From the NCBI GenBank assembly GCA_014218235.1, contig CM024761.1, forward strand, positions 91,389,968-91,453,967: 64,000 bases of DNA, read 5' to 3'. Shown here in pieces: positions 44,530 through 55,290 of this stretch. Under the pieces are notes generated by a model that was not told where the DNA came from, did not search any database, and saw nothing but the letters and a program-made list of their open reading frames with translations. Source of the DNA: Colocasia esculenta. Taxonomy: Eukaryota > Streptophyta > Magnoliopsida > Alismatales > Araceae. Positions within the stretch are counted from its first letter, which is position 1, and every line of letters begins with the position of its first letter. Position numbers and translations under genes: made by a program.

Positions 44530-46454
44530 ATGCCTCCTAAGAAAACTCCCAAGAGAGGGGCCAAGTCCAGGGTGGCTGCAAGGGGAGTGGTCATCGAGGA
44601 ACCCCAACCTGAGAGAAGGAGTAAGTTTCAGCATGATTCGTCCTAGAGAAAGGTAGTTTCGAGTCCGTCTGGCACTCCATCCAAGCAGGGAAGATCATCC
44701 CCACAGAGCAAAGGCAAGTCACTTGTGACATCTAGATACCCTAGATGGAAGCTTCTTCCTGATTCCAGTGATTCCGATGAAGAAAGTTTATCCTCTGAGT
44801 CTTCTTCTGATACATCCGGGACTCCTGTAGTCAACCCATCTCAGACTGCCACTGTAGGAAGATCCATTCTCAAACCTAGGGCTATGGAGTTATCTGACCA
44901 AGCATTTGCTGATGCATTCCTTGAGGTTGTCTCTTTCTTTGAGTTTCAAGGATGGTTGCAATTTATTTCTGAGTTCAGAACTTTCTATCCTAGATTGGTT
45001 CAGGAATTTTATCTGAACATTATGGATGCTACAGAGGGGTTCAAGTCAGAAGTTAAAGGTGTTTCAATTCTTCTCTCTCCTGAATTAGCCTCTGAATTAT
45101 TTCACTTTCCCATTCTGGTGAGGATTATTGCAATTACAAGTTCAAACTTCATGAGGCCTACACTGTTCTCACTGGTCTACCTCATGATAAAAAGGATTCC
45201 AGACAAACTCATGTCACAAGGTTCAATACCAATCACTTTTCACCTACACTCAGATTGACTCATCACATTCTTACAACCATCATAACTCCTCAAGGCGGTG
45301 GAAGGAATAGGCTTACAGATATTCAGTGTTTTGTCATGTATTGCATGAAGAAAAATGTGAAAGTAAACTTGAATTTAATCATGTCTCAAATCATGTCTGA
45401 GACAATTAGAAAAGACTTTCATAGATCTTTGTCATATGTTGCTCATCTAACAACTGTCTTCAAGCGCTTTGGTGTTTAATTTTTGAATGAAAAGGTTCAA
45501 AAATCCCTCAGAACAATATAAATTGTTTGCATCATTTGCAAAAATTTATGAGATTCAGAGTTGAAGGTGATCAGTGCTAAGATGACTAGTTGTAGAACCA
45601 CCAACAGAGCATGTAGAAGAAGAACATGCACAAGAGGTTGAAGCTCCTCAGGTTGATCCGGTGGAACAGCCACATGTTGAGCCTGAAATTCCACATGAGA
45701 TACCAGTTCCACCTACTCCTCATGCATCTCCCCTCCTTCTGATGTGATTGTTCCTTCAACCTTTTTCTAACAATATCACAGCTCAGCCTCCACCTCATCT
45801 GGTGGACCTTCTGTTCCTCCTGAGCTGTATAAATTTCTCCAAGTTCAATTTGATAATCTCAATTCTTCAATGAGAGAAATGTCTGCTAGTTTTGAACTAG
45901 ATTCAAAGGTTGGAAAACACAGTGAATGTTAACAAGAGATAGCTGAGCATGCCACTAGAAGATTTAATAGACTGATTGGCACCTTGGGTGATGCTTGTAC
46001 CCAACTACAGGATCTTCAGTTTAAGTTGCAAGGAATTTTATCTTCCATTTTGGAAAACACTCAACAAGGAATTCAGTCTGGTAAAGATGTTGTCAGTCAA
46101 GTGTCCAAGTGTCGCCTATCATTTGCTCATTTTGTTGAAGACATGGACAGGATGAAGGCTCACACTGCACACATTGATCAGGAGATAGCATATCTCTGGA
46201 CTGAGCTTAGCAACTTCTGGCAGCATGGCACAGTTCCCAGCTCATCATCTGCTCCTCCACCCATGACTCAAAGCTTCAGTGTCTTCCAAGAAAACATGTA
46301 TGAAAACCATCATAGGATGGAAGAACTTTTGCATACCAGGCTTACTACTATGCAAGCTCAAATTAGATCAAATTTAAGTGCTCTGGAAGCGAGGATGAAG
46401 TCCATTGAAAACATATTACTACCTCTTCCTCCTCCTCCTCCTCTATCTTCATGA
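44530..46454 (+). pseudogene. Env-like ORF of copia C
   Basis: Starts MPPKKTPKRGAKSR (44530), a basic head. An in-frame TAG follows at 44644, then the same frame to 45258 with an acidic Ser-rich stretch and a globular part (QAFADAFLEVVSFFEFQGW). A shift to 45255-45479 (HILTTIITPQ, ending VFKRFGV) follows, then a degraded Pro/Glu-rich part, and a clean 157-codon tail (45984-46454) that looks like a coiled coil (QLQDLQFKLQGILSSILEN) ending in Pro repeats. This is the third ORF typical of Sireviruses. A hydrophobic stretch near 45105-45190 could be a membrane segment, but envelope function is unproven for the family. Confidence 0.72.
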
Positions 46455-46749
46455 TGGTTGTTTTATTTTGATGATGTCAAAGGGGGAGAAAAGTTCTTTT
46501 GTATGCAATGAATGCTATTGGATGCTACTATATAGTTTTTGGATTCATTTTGGTTGTTGGATTACACATTACATTTTGTGATTGTATGCTTGATTTTTTG
46601 GCAAGTGAAATTTGAATGACATGGTTGTTTCTGATGTGATAAAAATTTGGATGTCATTGTCGTTTCTTTTGAATGTCATGGAATAATGTGAGTGAATGTT
46701 TTAAATTTTCATGTGTGAGAAAAACAAAGTTTTGATAGTTGCCATCATC

Positions 46750-46764
46750 AAAAAAGGGGGGAGA
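46750..46764 (+). other. Polypurine tract of copia C
   Basis: AAAAAAGGGGGGAGA one base before the 3' LTR TG; a secondary GGGGGAG tract lies at about 46482-46490. Confidence 0.92.
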
Positions 46765-46765
46765 T

Positions 46766-47075
46766 TGTTGGATCTCTTGTTTTGATGAAGTTCAAATATG
46801 ATTCATACATATGTCGATTTCATGCTTCATTTATTTTTAACAATATTTTTCCATGTGTAGCTCAAAGGAATACTCAAGTAATGACAGTGGTGTCGACACA
46901 ACTCCAGTGGTGTCGACACAATCCATGCATCCAGCAATTTGTAAAGGAAAAAGCATCCAGTGGTGTCGACACAGAAGGCTTGTGTGTCAACACCTTGTCC
47001 CTCCCAGTAGCATGTTTTTTGAAGAAACCTCCAGTGGTGTCGACACAGGACCCCTGTGTGTCGACACTTACCCAC
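46766..47075 (+). repeat. 3' LTR of copia C, first 310 bp only
   Basis: Matches 36196-36506 with few differences and keeps six of the eight phased TGTCGACA sites. Similarity to the 5' LTR stops after CCCACTGTC (~47079). The promoter and the remainder of the LTR are missing. Confidence 0.88.
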
Positions 47076-47304
47076 TGTCAACACTTAGGGATTCGTTGTT
47101 ATTACATGCTGGCCCAGGATCGGGTGTGTGTAGTCGCATCGGTGCTTGACAGCCCAGCCCGCCGCATGGACTAACCGCCCTGTGCGAAGCCCCTCATGTC
47201 CTCCCACCACTTAGTGTGGGGTTCTGCGCTGCCATAAAGGAAATATGGTCCGCCTTCACTACCAGCTCGAGCTTTTGGTGCAACGGTAGGGGCTTGATCT
47301 AACA
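47076..47304. other. 229-bp unexplained segment completing copia C's right end
   Basis: Begins TGTCAACACTTAGGG and ends GATCTAACA, directly before the right TSD copy. Its end is a near-perfect inverted match to the copia C left end (TGTTGGATC versus TGTTAGATC), yet the segment is not in the 5' LTR. It has TG...CA borders and could be a small LTR or TRIM in minus orientation (TGTTAGATCAAGCCCC start). No coding content; the minus frame reading through it from the LINE is accidental. Confidence 0.6.
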
Positions 47305-48204
47305 GAAGTTTCCAACAAAACATGGAAGCTCTTCTATAAAAGCCATTGTGCCAAATCTTATTAAGAGCTGATCTCTCCACTCTCACAGAACGAACTAGCT
47401 TATAGGCAGATTTAACAGAAAATTTTCCATCCTGAGAAGGCCCCCAAACACATTTATAATTCTCCTCATTTAGCACTACCCCCTGGAGAACTCCACATGG
47501 AAGAAGAGATCTAATAGGGTGATCAGTGTTAGAAATAACCTCCTGTAAAGTAATGTTGCCCCCTTCATAAGGTGAACTAAGCAGATTTGCAAGTGGCCTA
47601 TCACCAAGCCAAACATCAGATAAAATATCGATTTTATTGCCATTCCCATGAATCCATCTAGTATTATCATGAACTAGTTGCTGAGCAACAGTCCAAATTT
47701 TAGAAGGAATGCCCACGAAGCTGGAATTTCTACCAGAAAAATAGCGTCTTCTAGCGTACGAAGCCCAGAAAGAGGAACCATGGTAAACATTCCAAATAGA
47801 CTTCACTGCCAAGGCAATCTGTACCTGTTTGATATTGCGAACACCCAAACCACCTTCAGCAGTAGACCGTTGATTGGTAGACCAGGCTACCCAATGATGT
47901 CTTCTCGTGCCATCAGATCCATTCTAGAAAAAGGCAGCATAACTTTTCTCAAGATAATTCAAAATACTGATCAGATTGGAGGAAGAGGCTGCCAGGTAAA
48001 CCGGTAAGGAGGCTAGCACTGAATTGATGAGAGTAACTCTCCCAACTTGTGAAATAAGTCTAGGCTTCCAAGAGGCCAGTTTTCCATTGATTTTCTGAAT
48101 GAGGGGGGTGAAATCTGAAGCAAGAATCCTTCGTGGACGCAATGGAACACCAAGGTAAACAAGAGGACCCCTTTGCCTCTTGAACCCAGTCTCCACTTTA
48201 ATTT
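47305..48204 (-). pseudogene. LINE ORF2: end of RT and start of zf-RVT
   Basis: On minus from 48204: YLGVPL (conserved late RT motif), IQKINGKLASWKPRLISQVGR, LINSVLASLPVYL, a TAG at about 47923, WVAWSTNQRSTAEGGLGV, then a linker with WDIL-like SDVWLGDRPL and FSVKSAYKLV, and finally SMFCWKLL at the TSD. The reading continues at 36195 with LNRAVLIDQR after removing copia C. The RT catalytic core lies further upstream and is missing. Confidence 0.85.
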
Positions 48205-48408
48205 TGTGACGACCCAACCAGCAAACTGGCCCAACAACCGTGCTAGTTGGTAGACTTCCGAAGAAGGTCACCCATCCTGGGACTACTCCCAACTGAGCAC
48301 GCTTAACTTCAGAGTTCTTTTCCAACTCGAGCTCTGAAAATGACTACTCCAAGTTGTTGATAGTTTGCTGATTAGTCTATTTTGAATATTCTTATATGGG
48401 GTGTTACA
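48205..48408 (-). repeat. Cassandra 3' LTR with 5S rRNA-like promoter
   Basis: Minus strand 48318-48250 reads like plant 5S rRNA from AGAACTCTGAAGTTAAGCG through GGATGGGTGACCTTC to GGAAGTCTAC, so the A-box-like and C-box-like parts of the pol III internal promoter are recognisable. It is a promoter-bearing LTR, not a 5S gene: the 5' third of 5S is absent and substitutions are many. Confidence 0.87.
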
Positions 48409-48639
48409 ATCTACCCCTCTTATATAAGCGACGTCCTCGTCGTTGCTCACATATAGCACACAATCAAACCCCAGGCAGACAAGATTCTAGAGGTGCCCCC
48501 CATAGGCTCAAGAGGTGGCTCCCACTATGTAGCACTTTGCGCCATTATGGCCTCAAGAGGTGGCTCCCATAGCGTAGCACTTTGCCCTATATGGCACTTA
48601 GTTCCTGCACTTCCGACTGGGTAAGGCTTTGATACCATT

Positions 48640-48842
48640 TGTGATAACCCAACCAGTAAACTGGCCCAACAACCGTGCTAGTTGGTAGACTTCCAGGAAG
48701 GTCACCCATTCTGGGACTACTCCCAACTGAGCACGCTTAACTTCAGAGTTCTTTTCCAACTCGAGCTCTGAAAATGACTAGTCCAAGTTGTTGATAGTTT
48801 GCTGATTAGTCTATTTAACATATTCTTATATGGGGTGTTACA
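48640..48842 (-). repeat. Cassandra 5' LTR with 5S rRNA-like promoter
   Basis: Second copy of the LTR; the 5S-like part is 48752-48685 on minus. It differs from the other LTR by a few substitutions and small indels (for example GAAGAAGG versus AGGAAGG), so the insertion is moderately old. Confidence 0.87.
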
Positions 48843-48851
48843 CTGATACCA
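48843..48851 (-). other. Gypsy PBS remnant interrupted by Cassandra
   Basis: TGGTATCAG on minus, a few bases (AGAGAT) after the LTR end GGGTCGTCACA. Gypsy A has the same layout (LTR end, AAGAT, TGGCATCAGAGC). The match is cut after nine bases by the Cassandra LTR. Confidence 0.75.
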
Positions 48852-48856
48852 ATCTC

Positions 48857-51800
48857 TGTGACGACCCTCCTTATACCGGTACGATTATACCAATCCACGT
48901 CGGTATAGTGAGTCTCGTCACATCGAGATGTACACAAATATAAATACAGAGTAGCGGAAGAAAAGAACTACTATCTTTCATTTCATCATCCACATTTAAC
49001 CATACATGATCAATATAGCGAATTAAAGAGCTAATGTCCACATAATAAAAATTAATTCCAAAATACAAAGCTTGTCCACAATTTCATAATATTTCAATTA
49101 CAATGCCTCAATTACATAGTATGAAAGCAAGTACAATTATGGTGACTCCACAAAGCTACTCTCCTCGCTCGGAGTCGCTCTCCGCGGTCTCCTCCAAAGG
49201 AGTGGGGTCACCTGCTAAACCTGTACGCCGAAGCAAGGAATGAGTCTAAAAGACTCAGCAAGTAAACTCTATACACGTCACACATGCATACATCACAAGT
49301 AAGTTCTACTCTCAAATTCATTAAATCAAACATATAACATGGTTGAGACAATAAAATAAACAACCTATCATGGTATTTCTACAACTTCACAATACATGAT
49401 ACATGATTCATGCCATCTCAAAACCAAATACCTATCACATGCTTTCTACTCATCCCTTCACATGAGAGCTAACATTTTACATTTAAGCTAACAGGGTAGC
49501 CTTCTAAGCATGGAATCTCACACACATCTAAAAGAAGAGCTCCTAACATGGTTTCTACACATTCTTGTACATGTAAGGCATCATTATAAACATATGAAGG
49601 TTGCTTTTTTGACATGAACTTAATAATTTCATAACATGAATTACAAATTTTCACTCTAACACACTTATATCACATGGTCACACATTTACACATTCACATG
49701 GTCCACTTTTACACATTACACACATATACATGTTCACACTACACATATTACACATATTCACATTTACATTTCACATTAGATGCTGTGACACATAGTCCAA
49801 ACCACCATTAGAAGGACACATCACATACACATAACACATAGACGCCACCTAGGCAACACAGTGACGACTCTTGGACTGCGCAGACCGGGAGAAGAACTCT
49901 CCACCCTAACCAGTGGTACTTGTCCACCTCCAGGATTTCATCTTAATGCCCATAGGATTTACACATTGAACCTTCCCGTGGGGACTTTTCCACGGTATGG
50001 TTCCACAGCCCTCTATGGAAGCAATGTCACACACGGCCCATTTTACACATTTCAGTTTTTAACACACACAATATGACACATTACTTATAGTTTTATCATT
50101 AACACATGGTTCAGTTTTCCTAAATCATGGTACTACTGTTGATAGGTTTCAAACACTTCAAAATTTACACTAATCAGGTTGGGAACACCTAATCAAATCC
50201 TAATTACGTTAAGCATGCATAAACCATTCAATTTCGCATGGAAGTTTCACCACATAACCTACTGTTACCCAAATTTCATGAAACTTTAACCACACACTGT
50301 TTGCAGGTTTCTGACCACACCTGCAAATTTTCACATTTTTCTGAATTACATATAATTTACAGAAAATAAAATACTCATTCACATGCCACAATTCATTCAA
50401 TTATCGTGGAAGCACAACATAATTATCGGATTTGACAGTTTTCAGACCTGTATCTAATATGAATGTTATCATAGAAAATTTATCCGAACTTATTGCACAT
50501 TACACAATTTACTGGAAATTTTTTACTAACCTACACATGCCCTCTATTTTCAATGCGGAAATTTCAACAATTAGCATGGTCATGGAAAAATTCTCGGATT
50601 TTTGGAACAGGGACTGACATACATATACATCACCTGAAAATTTCAGGGCAATCAAAATTTCACATGGACTACGTAAACAAAGGTCTACATGTTCAGGACC
50701 TTATCTAACATGCATTTCAAATAAATGTAATAATTCACATCATTTACCAAAATTCATCAACCATTCACAACACATTCTATTAACTACATTATGTATCATG
50801 TAAAATTTACACTATATCCTCATGCGCAAAACTTCGGAAATTATATATATAAGGCAGAACAGTTTCCTGTTCTGTCCTGAAGAACTTAACGGCAATGTCT
50901 GGCCGTTTAGAGGTGTTAACGGCAGCATCGTCTGCCGCCAACTGAGGATCTTGACGGCAAGGGAGCTTGCGTCAAGCTCCTATCTGTGCAAAAACACAGA
51001 CCGAGCTCTGAAGAAGGGGTGAATGTGAGGATCCAGAACACGAGGAAAATCTCATAAAATCCTAAAACCTACTGGACACATACATGGGCTACAAGGATGG
51101 GTTACTTGCCTTTTAAAAAATCTCCAAAGGGATCAAATATGTTGTTGAAGCTCTCCTTGGGCAGTGCCAAGAAGTCTCCTCCACAGCCTTCCCTCGGGTT
51201 CTAGGTCGAAGTAGCTGCCAAGCCGAGGTTGGGGAAGCTTTCTCCTTCGTCCAAACTCCCTTCCAAATGCAGTAGATCGCCGGAGGAAGCTTTGAATCGC
51301 CGGATCTGAGCTCCCCAAGTTCAGTTCTCCTCCAGTTCAGCTAGGGTTTTCTTCTCCCTTTGTAAAGAGCTAAGAGAGAGTCTTTCTGGTTGCAAGGAGA
51401 GGAAGGTTTATAGGAAAATGGCTTGGGATATCCCGTAGGGTCTGATGGGAGGGCTGAGAGCCGTTGGGGACATCTCCCCAATCGGTGAGCTTGCTTGCCC
51501 CTAGAATTTCGGGTCTGCTGCGCACAGAGAATCAGAGAAGTAGACGTCCACATAGATGGCCATCTACTTTAGTGTTGGCGTCCATCGACATGGACGTTGA
51601 CTGATCATGGACGTCCATCCATGTTGACGCCAATTTGCTCTTCGGCCAGAGCTTAAAAACATGCAGAAAACCATGCTTACACTATATACTTACATGCCAT
51701 ATATGTAATATGATGTACACACTACTAAAACATATAATCAAGCAATATTTAAAACTAATATACGCATGCATACTTAAGTATACCAATATAACATCGTACA

Positions 51801-51890
51801 TAACTATCCACATACGTATACGTGATATATACATACAACATGACTCAACACACAATAAGATAAAATGACAACTAATTCAAGGGCCTTACA
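48857..51890 (-). repeat. LTR of gypsy D (3034 bp)
   Basis: On minus TGTAAGGCCCTTGAA...GGAGGGTCGTCACA. A PPT precedes it (pol side) and a PBS remnant follows it (Cassandra side), so it is structurally a 3' and a 5' LTR at once. It matches the solo LTR 21858-24927, including the ACCGGTAC...TATACCAA end, the TAACGGCA-rich middle and the repeated GACGCCAA/GTTGACG stretch. Confidence 0.9.
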
Positions 51891-51930
51891 TCCTCTCCCC
51901 CGAAACTTCGTCCTTGAAGTTTAAACAAAA

Positions 51931-53328
51931 CTACTTAAACAAACGGGGATACTTCTTCTTCATCGCATCCTCAAGCTCCCAAGTAGCCTCCTCTCGCGAG
52001 AAGTTCCGCCATAGAACTTTCACCGACGCAATACTCTTGTTTCGGAGATGCTGAACCTTCCGGTCAAGAATAGCTACTGGTTGCTCCACATACGACAGAT
52101 ATGGCTGAATCTCCACTGGCTCGTGACTAATCACATGAGATGGATCTCGGACATACTTCCTGAGCATAGAAACGTAGAAAACATGATGAACACTAGCTAA
52201 AGCTGGGGGTAAAGCTAGCTCATATGCCACGCTGCCCAATCGTCTGAGAATCTCATATGGGCCAATGAATCTAGGGCTTAACTTTCTATGCCTTCCAAAC
52301 CTGACAACACCTCGAGTAGGTGAAATCTTCAAAAAGACATGCTCACCCACCTCGAACTCCAAATCCTTCCTCCTGTTGTCGGCGTAGCTCTTCTGCCTAT
52401 CCTGCGCCGCAACAAGCCTCTTCCGAATCAACTGAATCTTATCCGAAGTCTCCTGAACTAACTCTGGACCGATCAACTGCCTATCGTCTGTCTCCTCCCA
52501 ACATAAAGGAGATCTGCAAGGCCTTCCATACAACGCCTCAAATGGAGCCATACCAATGCTCGCATGGAAGCTGTTGTTGTATGTGAACTCCACTAGAGGT
52601 AGATGACGCTACCAATCATCCTTCCAATCCAGCACACACTCCCTCAACATATCCTCGAGCGTCTGGATAGTCCTCTCAGACTGTCCATCTGTCTGGGGAT
52701 GAAACGCCAAACTGAGCTTCAGCTCTGAACCTAAGGCATCCTGAAGACCCTTCCACAACCTCGAAGTAAATCTCGGATCTCGATCTGAAATGATCGACTT
52801 CGGCACACCATGCAATCTAATGATGCTACTGACATACAATCTAGCCAAGCTCTCTACTAACTGCTTCTTCTTCATAGGCAAGAAATGTGCAGTCTTTGAG
52901 AATCTATCTACGACTACCCAAATCGAGTCATTGCCCCGTCTAGACCGAGGCAAAACCGAAACAAAATCCATCGTGACAGCTTCCCACTTCCACACTGGGA
53001 TTTCCATCTTATGCATAAGGCCAGATAGTCGCTGTCGCTCGGCCTTCACTTACTGGCATACTAAACACCGAGATACATAATCTGCCACTTCCCTCTTCAT
53101 GCCAGACCACCAAAAGGACCTCTTCAAATCCTGGTACATCTCAGTGTTACCCGGATGAATAGAGAATCGTGATCTATGAGCCTCCGCTAACACATGCTCA
53201 CGAACATCTACCAAATCAGGGACACAGACACAGTGATGAAACCTAATCACACCGTCCTCATCACGAGCAATGCCCGCCTTGCCCACTAACTCCTGGAGTC
53301 TAGGGTCGGCTTTCTGTTGCTCGATCAC
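51931..53328 (-). pseudogene. pol: Integrase of gypsy D with chromodomain-like tail
   Basis: Zinc finger H...H...C..C from about 53200 to 53050 (HRSRFSIHPG, FWWSGMKREVADYVSRCLVCQ), then a TAA, then the catalytic core: TMDFV (Asp), SDRDPRF (Asp) and [16 protein letters not shown] (Glu), all present. A TAG follows after DDW near 52606, then [22 protein letters not shown] and the GPY/F-like [10 protein letters not shown]. The C-terminus [12 protein letters not shown]...[16 protein letters not shown] is the chromodomain-like segment of Tekay/Del chromoviruses. Two stops only, so the inactivation is limited. Confidence 0.9.
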
Positions 53329-53798
53329 CTAATCCAAAACCGAGGACCTAAGAGATAACTGAGCTACAAAAGGCTGGCATAGCGATGGCTCTAACTCAGT
53401 CAACTCGCAAGCCGCATCCTCCAACATCTTCCAGTCATGCTAGAGAGATGGTCTCTTCCTACTCAGGGCATCAGCTACGACATTCGCCTTCCCAGGGTGA
53501 TACTGAAGGTCGAAGTCATAGTCCTTCAAGAACTCAATCCATCTTCTCTGCCTCAAGTTTAATTCCTTTTGGGAGAAAAGATACTTCAAGCTCTTGTGGT
53601 CGGTGAACACCTCAAATCTGACACCATAAAGATAGTGTCTCCAGATCTTTAGTGCATGAACCACTGCTGCAAGCTCCAAATCATGAGTCGGATAGTTCTT
53701 CTCATGCTCCTTCAATTGACGAGAAGCATATGCCACTACCCTTCCTTGCTGCATCAAAACGCAACCAAGGCCAATCCGAGACGCATCCATGTAGATAG
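53329..53798 (-). pseudogene. pol: RNase H of gypsy D
   Basis: [10 protein letters not shown] with the first catalytic Asp, [30 protein letters not shown] (Glu), [10 protein letters not shown] (Asp) and [15 protein letters not shown], complete in one frame 53790-53440. A frameshift separates it from RT at about 53795, and TAG codons lie in the following linker. RNase H removes the RNA strand during cDNA synthesis. Confidence 0.88.
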
Positions 53799-54253
53799 CT
53801 AAACCCCTACACTGCTCGGCAAGACTAACACCGGAGCTGACGTGAGCTTAGTCTTCAACAATTGAAAACTACTCTCACACTTCTCGGACCAGACAAACGT
53901 CACTCCCTTTCTGGTGAGCTGAGTCAATGGGGCGGCGATGGATGAAAATCCCTCAATGAATCGCCGATAGTAACCAGCCAAACCAAGAAAACTACGAATC
54001 TCCGAAGGGGTCTTGGGGGTCTCCCAATCCATAACTGCCTGGACTTTTGCTAGATCAACTGCTACACCAGCACCGGAGATAACATGCCCGAGGAGATGAA
54101 CCTCGCGCAACCAGAAATCACACTTGCTGAACTTTGCATACAGCTTGTGCTTACGGAGAACCTCTAATACTACCCTCAAATGCTGACGGTGTGTGGCCTC
54201 ATCTGGAGAGTAGACCAGCACATCATCAATAAACACTACGACAAAGCTATCTA
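53799..54253 (-). pseudogene. pol: Reverse transcriptase of gypsy D, C-terminal piece
   Basis: From the E insertion (TSD ATCTA at 54249-54253): [17 protein letters not shown] with the catalytic Asp pair, [50 protein letters not shown]. The frame is open to about 53799. The N-terminal RT piece lies at 63817-64000 beyond element E. Confidence 0.9.
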
Positions 54254-54289
54254 TGTAACACCCCGGCCCCTTGGGCCCTTGGCCCCGTC

Positions 54290-55290
54290 CTCTGGGTCGC
54301 GGCAGGGTGACTGTCGCGACGTGGTTCCGACCACGTCGGTGTCTGGTTTGTTTGGGATTGCGACATGGGGTATGTCGCCTTCTGGAAGGCGACATGGTCT
54401 GTGTCGCCTTCCCATTGCGTCGCCCCAGACGCAGTCTGACAGACGTGACAGGCGTCCATTGTGTCAGTACGGCTCTGGCGGTGTCGGGTGAACGCGACAA
54501 GATGGCTGTCGCCTTCACTTTTTCGAATTCCGAGATTTGACCGTTGTCAGTGGAATTGCGGCAGGGGGTATGTCGCCTTCTTGAAGGCGACACACCCACT
54601 GTCGCCTTCTCGTTCCTGTGGCGATAGGGTGGTATGTCGCCTTCACAGGATCCGGGCTTAAAGCCCGGGCGCCCCCCCTTCCCCCTCTCTCGCGCCTCTC
54701 CTTTCCCCTCTCTTTCTCTCGCCCTCTCGGAGCTTCCGGCGGTTTTGGGGTGCCTCCCCCGCGTTGAGGCGGCCGTGCTGAGGAGGGTGTCGCTTCGTTC
54801 GTGCAGGGGTCGCGTTCGTGCCGTGCGGTGCGAGGAGGAGACGTTTCAACCTACGAGAAGGCCCCAACGGGTGCGTTCTTCGCGTGGAGGTAGGGACGCC
54901 CGATCTTCTCGCCCTAAGCATGCTCCCCTTCCCCTTCGTGACGTAGTTTTCTTGTGGTTCGGGGTTGGGAGTGTGAGAACTCCATGCTCGTGTGAGTGAG
55001 GTTTCCTCCGAGCGTAGAATCCATGTTCTTGGGGTATTCGAGGGTGGTTTGTATTTTAATGGCTTTCTAGCATGATAAGCATGCTCCCCTCCCCCGTGTG
55101 TAGTGTTTTCCCCGTTTCGGGGAGGTTCCCGGAAGAAGAATGTCCGGAACCCCGACTGGCTTGAAGGCGACACACCCTGTGTCGCCACATGTCTGGTAAG
55201 GCGACACCCTGTGTCGCCTTCTGACTGGTAAAGCGACAGGGCATATGTCGCCTTCTTGAAGGCGACAGGGCCTATGTCGCCTTCTCAGTC
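54290..55290. repeat. TGTCGCCTTC / GAAGGCGACA inverted motif clusters in E LTR
   Basis: Two clusters (about 54296-54650 and 55160-55290) contain many copies of TGTCGCCTTC and its complement GAAGGCGACA, together with TCGCGAC, often close enough to pair as short hairpins. The same clusters lie at about 61670-61960 and 62475-62600 in the 3' LTR. The LARD LTRs (14700-14840 and 19880-20000) carry related TCGCGAC and GTCGCCTTC words. Confidence 0.85.

Larger units (their letters stand above)
36196..47304 (+). mobile_element. Copia element C (Sirevirus), TSD GAAGT
   Basis: GAAGT at 36191-36195 and 47305-47309 brackets the insertion and joins the split LINE reading frame. Order: 5' LTR, PBS, gag, protease-integrase, RT-RNase H, 1.9-kb spacer, env-like ORF, PPT, 3' LTR start (46766-47075), then a 229-bp segment not found in the 5' LTR. 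This gag-pol-env-like layout with the AAAAAAGGGGGGAGA PPT defines a Sirevirus. All genes carry stops or shifts. Confidence 0.9.
35055..48204 (-). mobile_element. L1-type LINE, 5'-truncated, split by copia C
   Basis: Minus-strand non-LTR element. Its 3' end at 35055-35085 carries an AATAATAAAAAAAG-like tail. The body is two pieces, 35055-36195 and 47305-48204, separated by copia C with the TSD GAAGT. Only the C-terminal half of ORF2 remains (end of RT, zf-RVT, RNase H). The 5' edge coincides with Cassandra at 48205. It is inserted in the 3' LTR of copia B. Confidence 0.85.
48205..48842 (-). mobile_element. Cassandra TRIM element
   Basis: Two ~204-bp direct repeats (48205-48408 and 48640-48842, TGTGACGACCC / TGTGATAACCC to GTGTTACA) surround a 231-bp non-coding region. 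On the minus strand a PBS-like TGGTATCAAAGC (48638-48627) follows the right LTR, and a PPT-like TAAGAGGGGTAGA precedes the left LTR. The LTRs hold 5S rRNA-derived sequence, the hallmark of Cassandra. The flanks (AATTT and CTGAT) do not match, so no TSD is visible. The internal region has a ~45-bp duplicated block with CTCAAGAGGTGGCTCCCA. Confidence 0.9.

Noticed and set aside
44530..46454. True viral envelope gene in copia C
   Set aside because: No signal peptide, fusion peptide or confident membrane anchor visible; only the position and coiled coil match Sirevirus env-like ORFs.
47171..47310. C-terminal ~45 residues of the LINE frame as a new domain
   Set aside because: They read through the TSD into the 229-bp segment of copia C; the real LINE continues at 36195.
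48250..48752. 5S rRNA genes
   Set aside because: Only the promoter-bearing part of 5S is present, degraded, in both LTRs of a TRIM with PBS and PPT; this is Cassandra.
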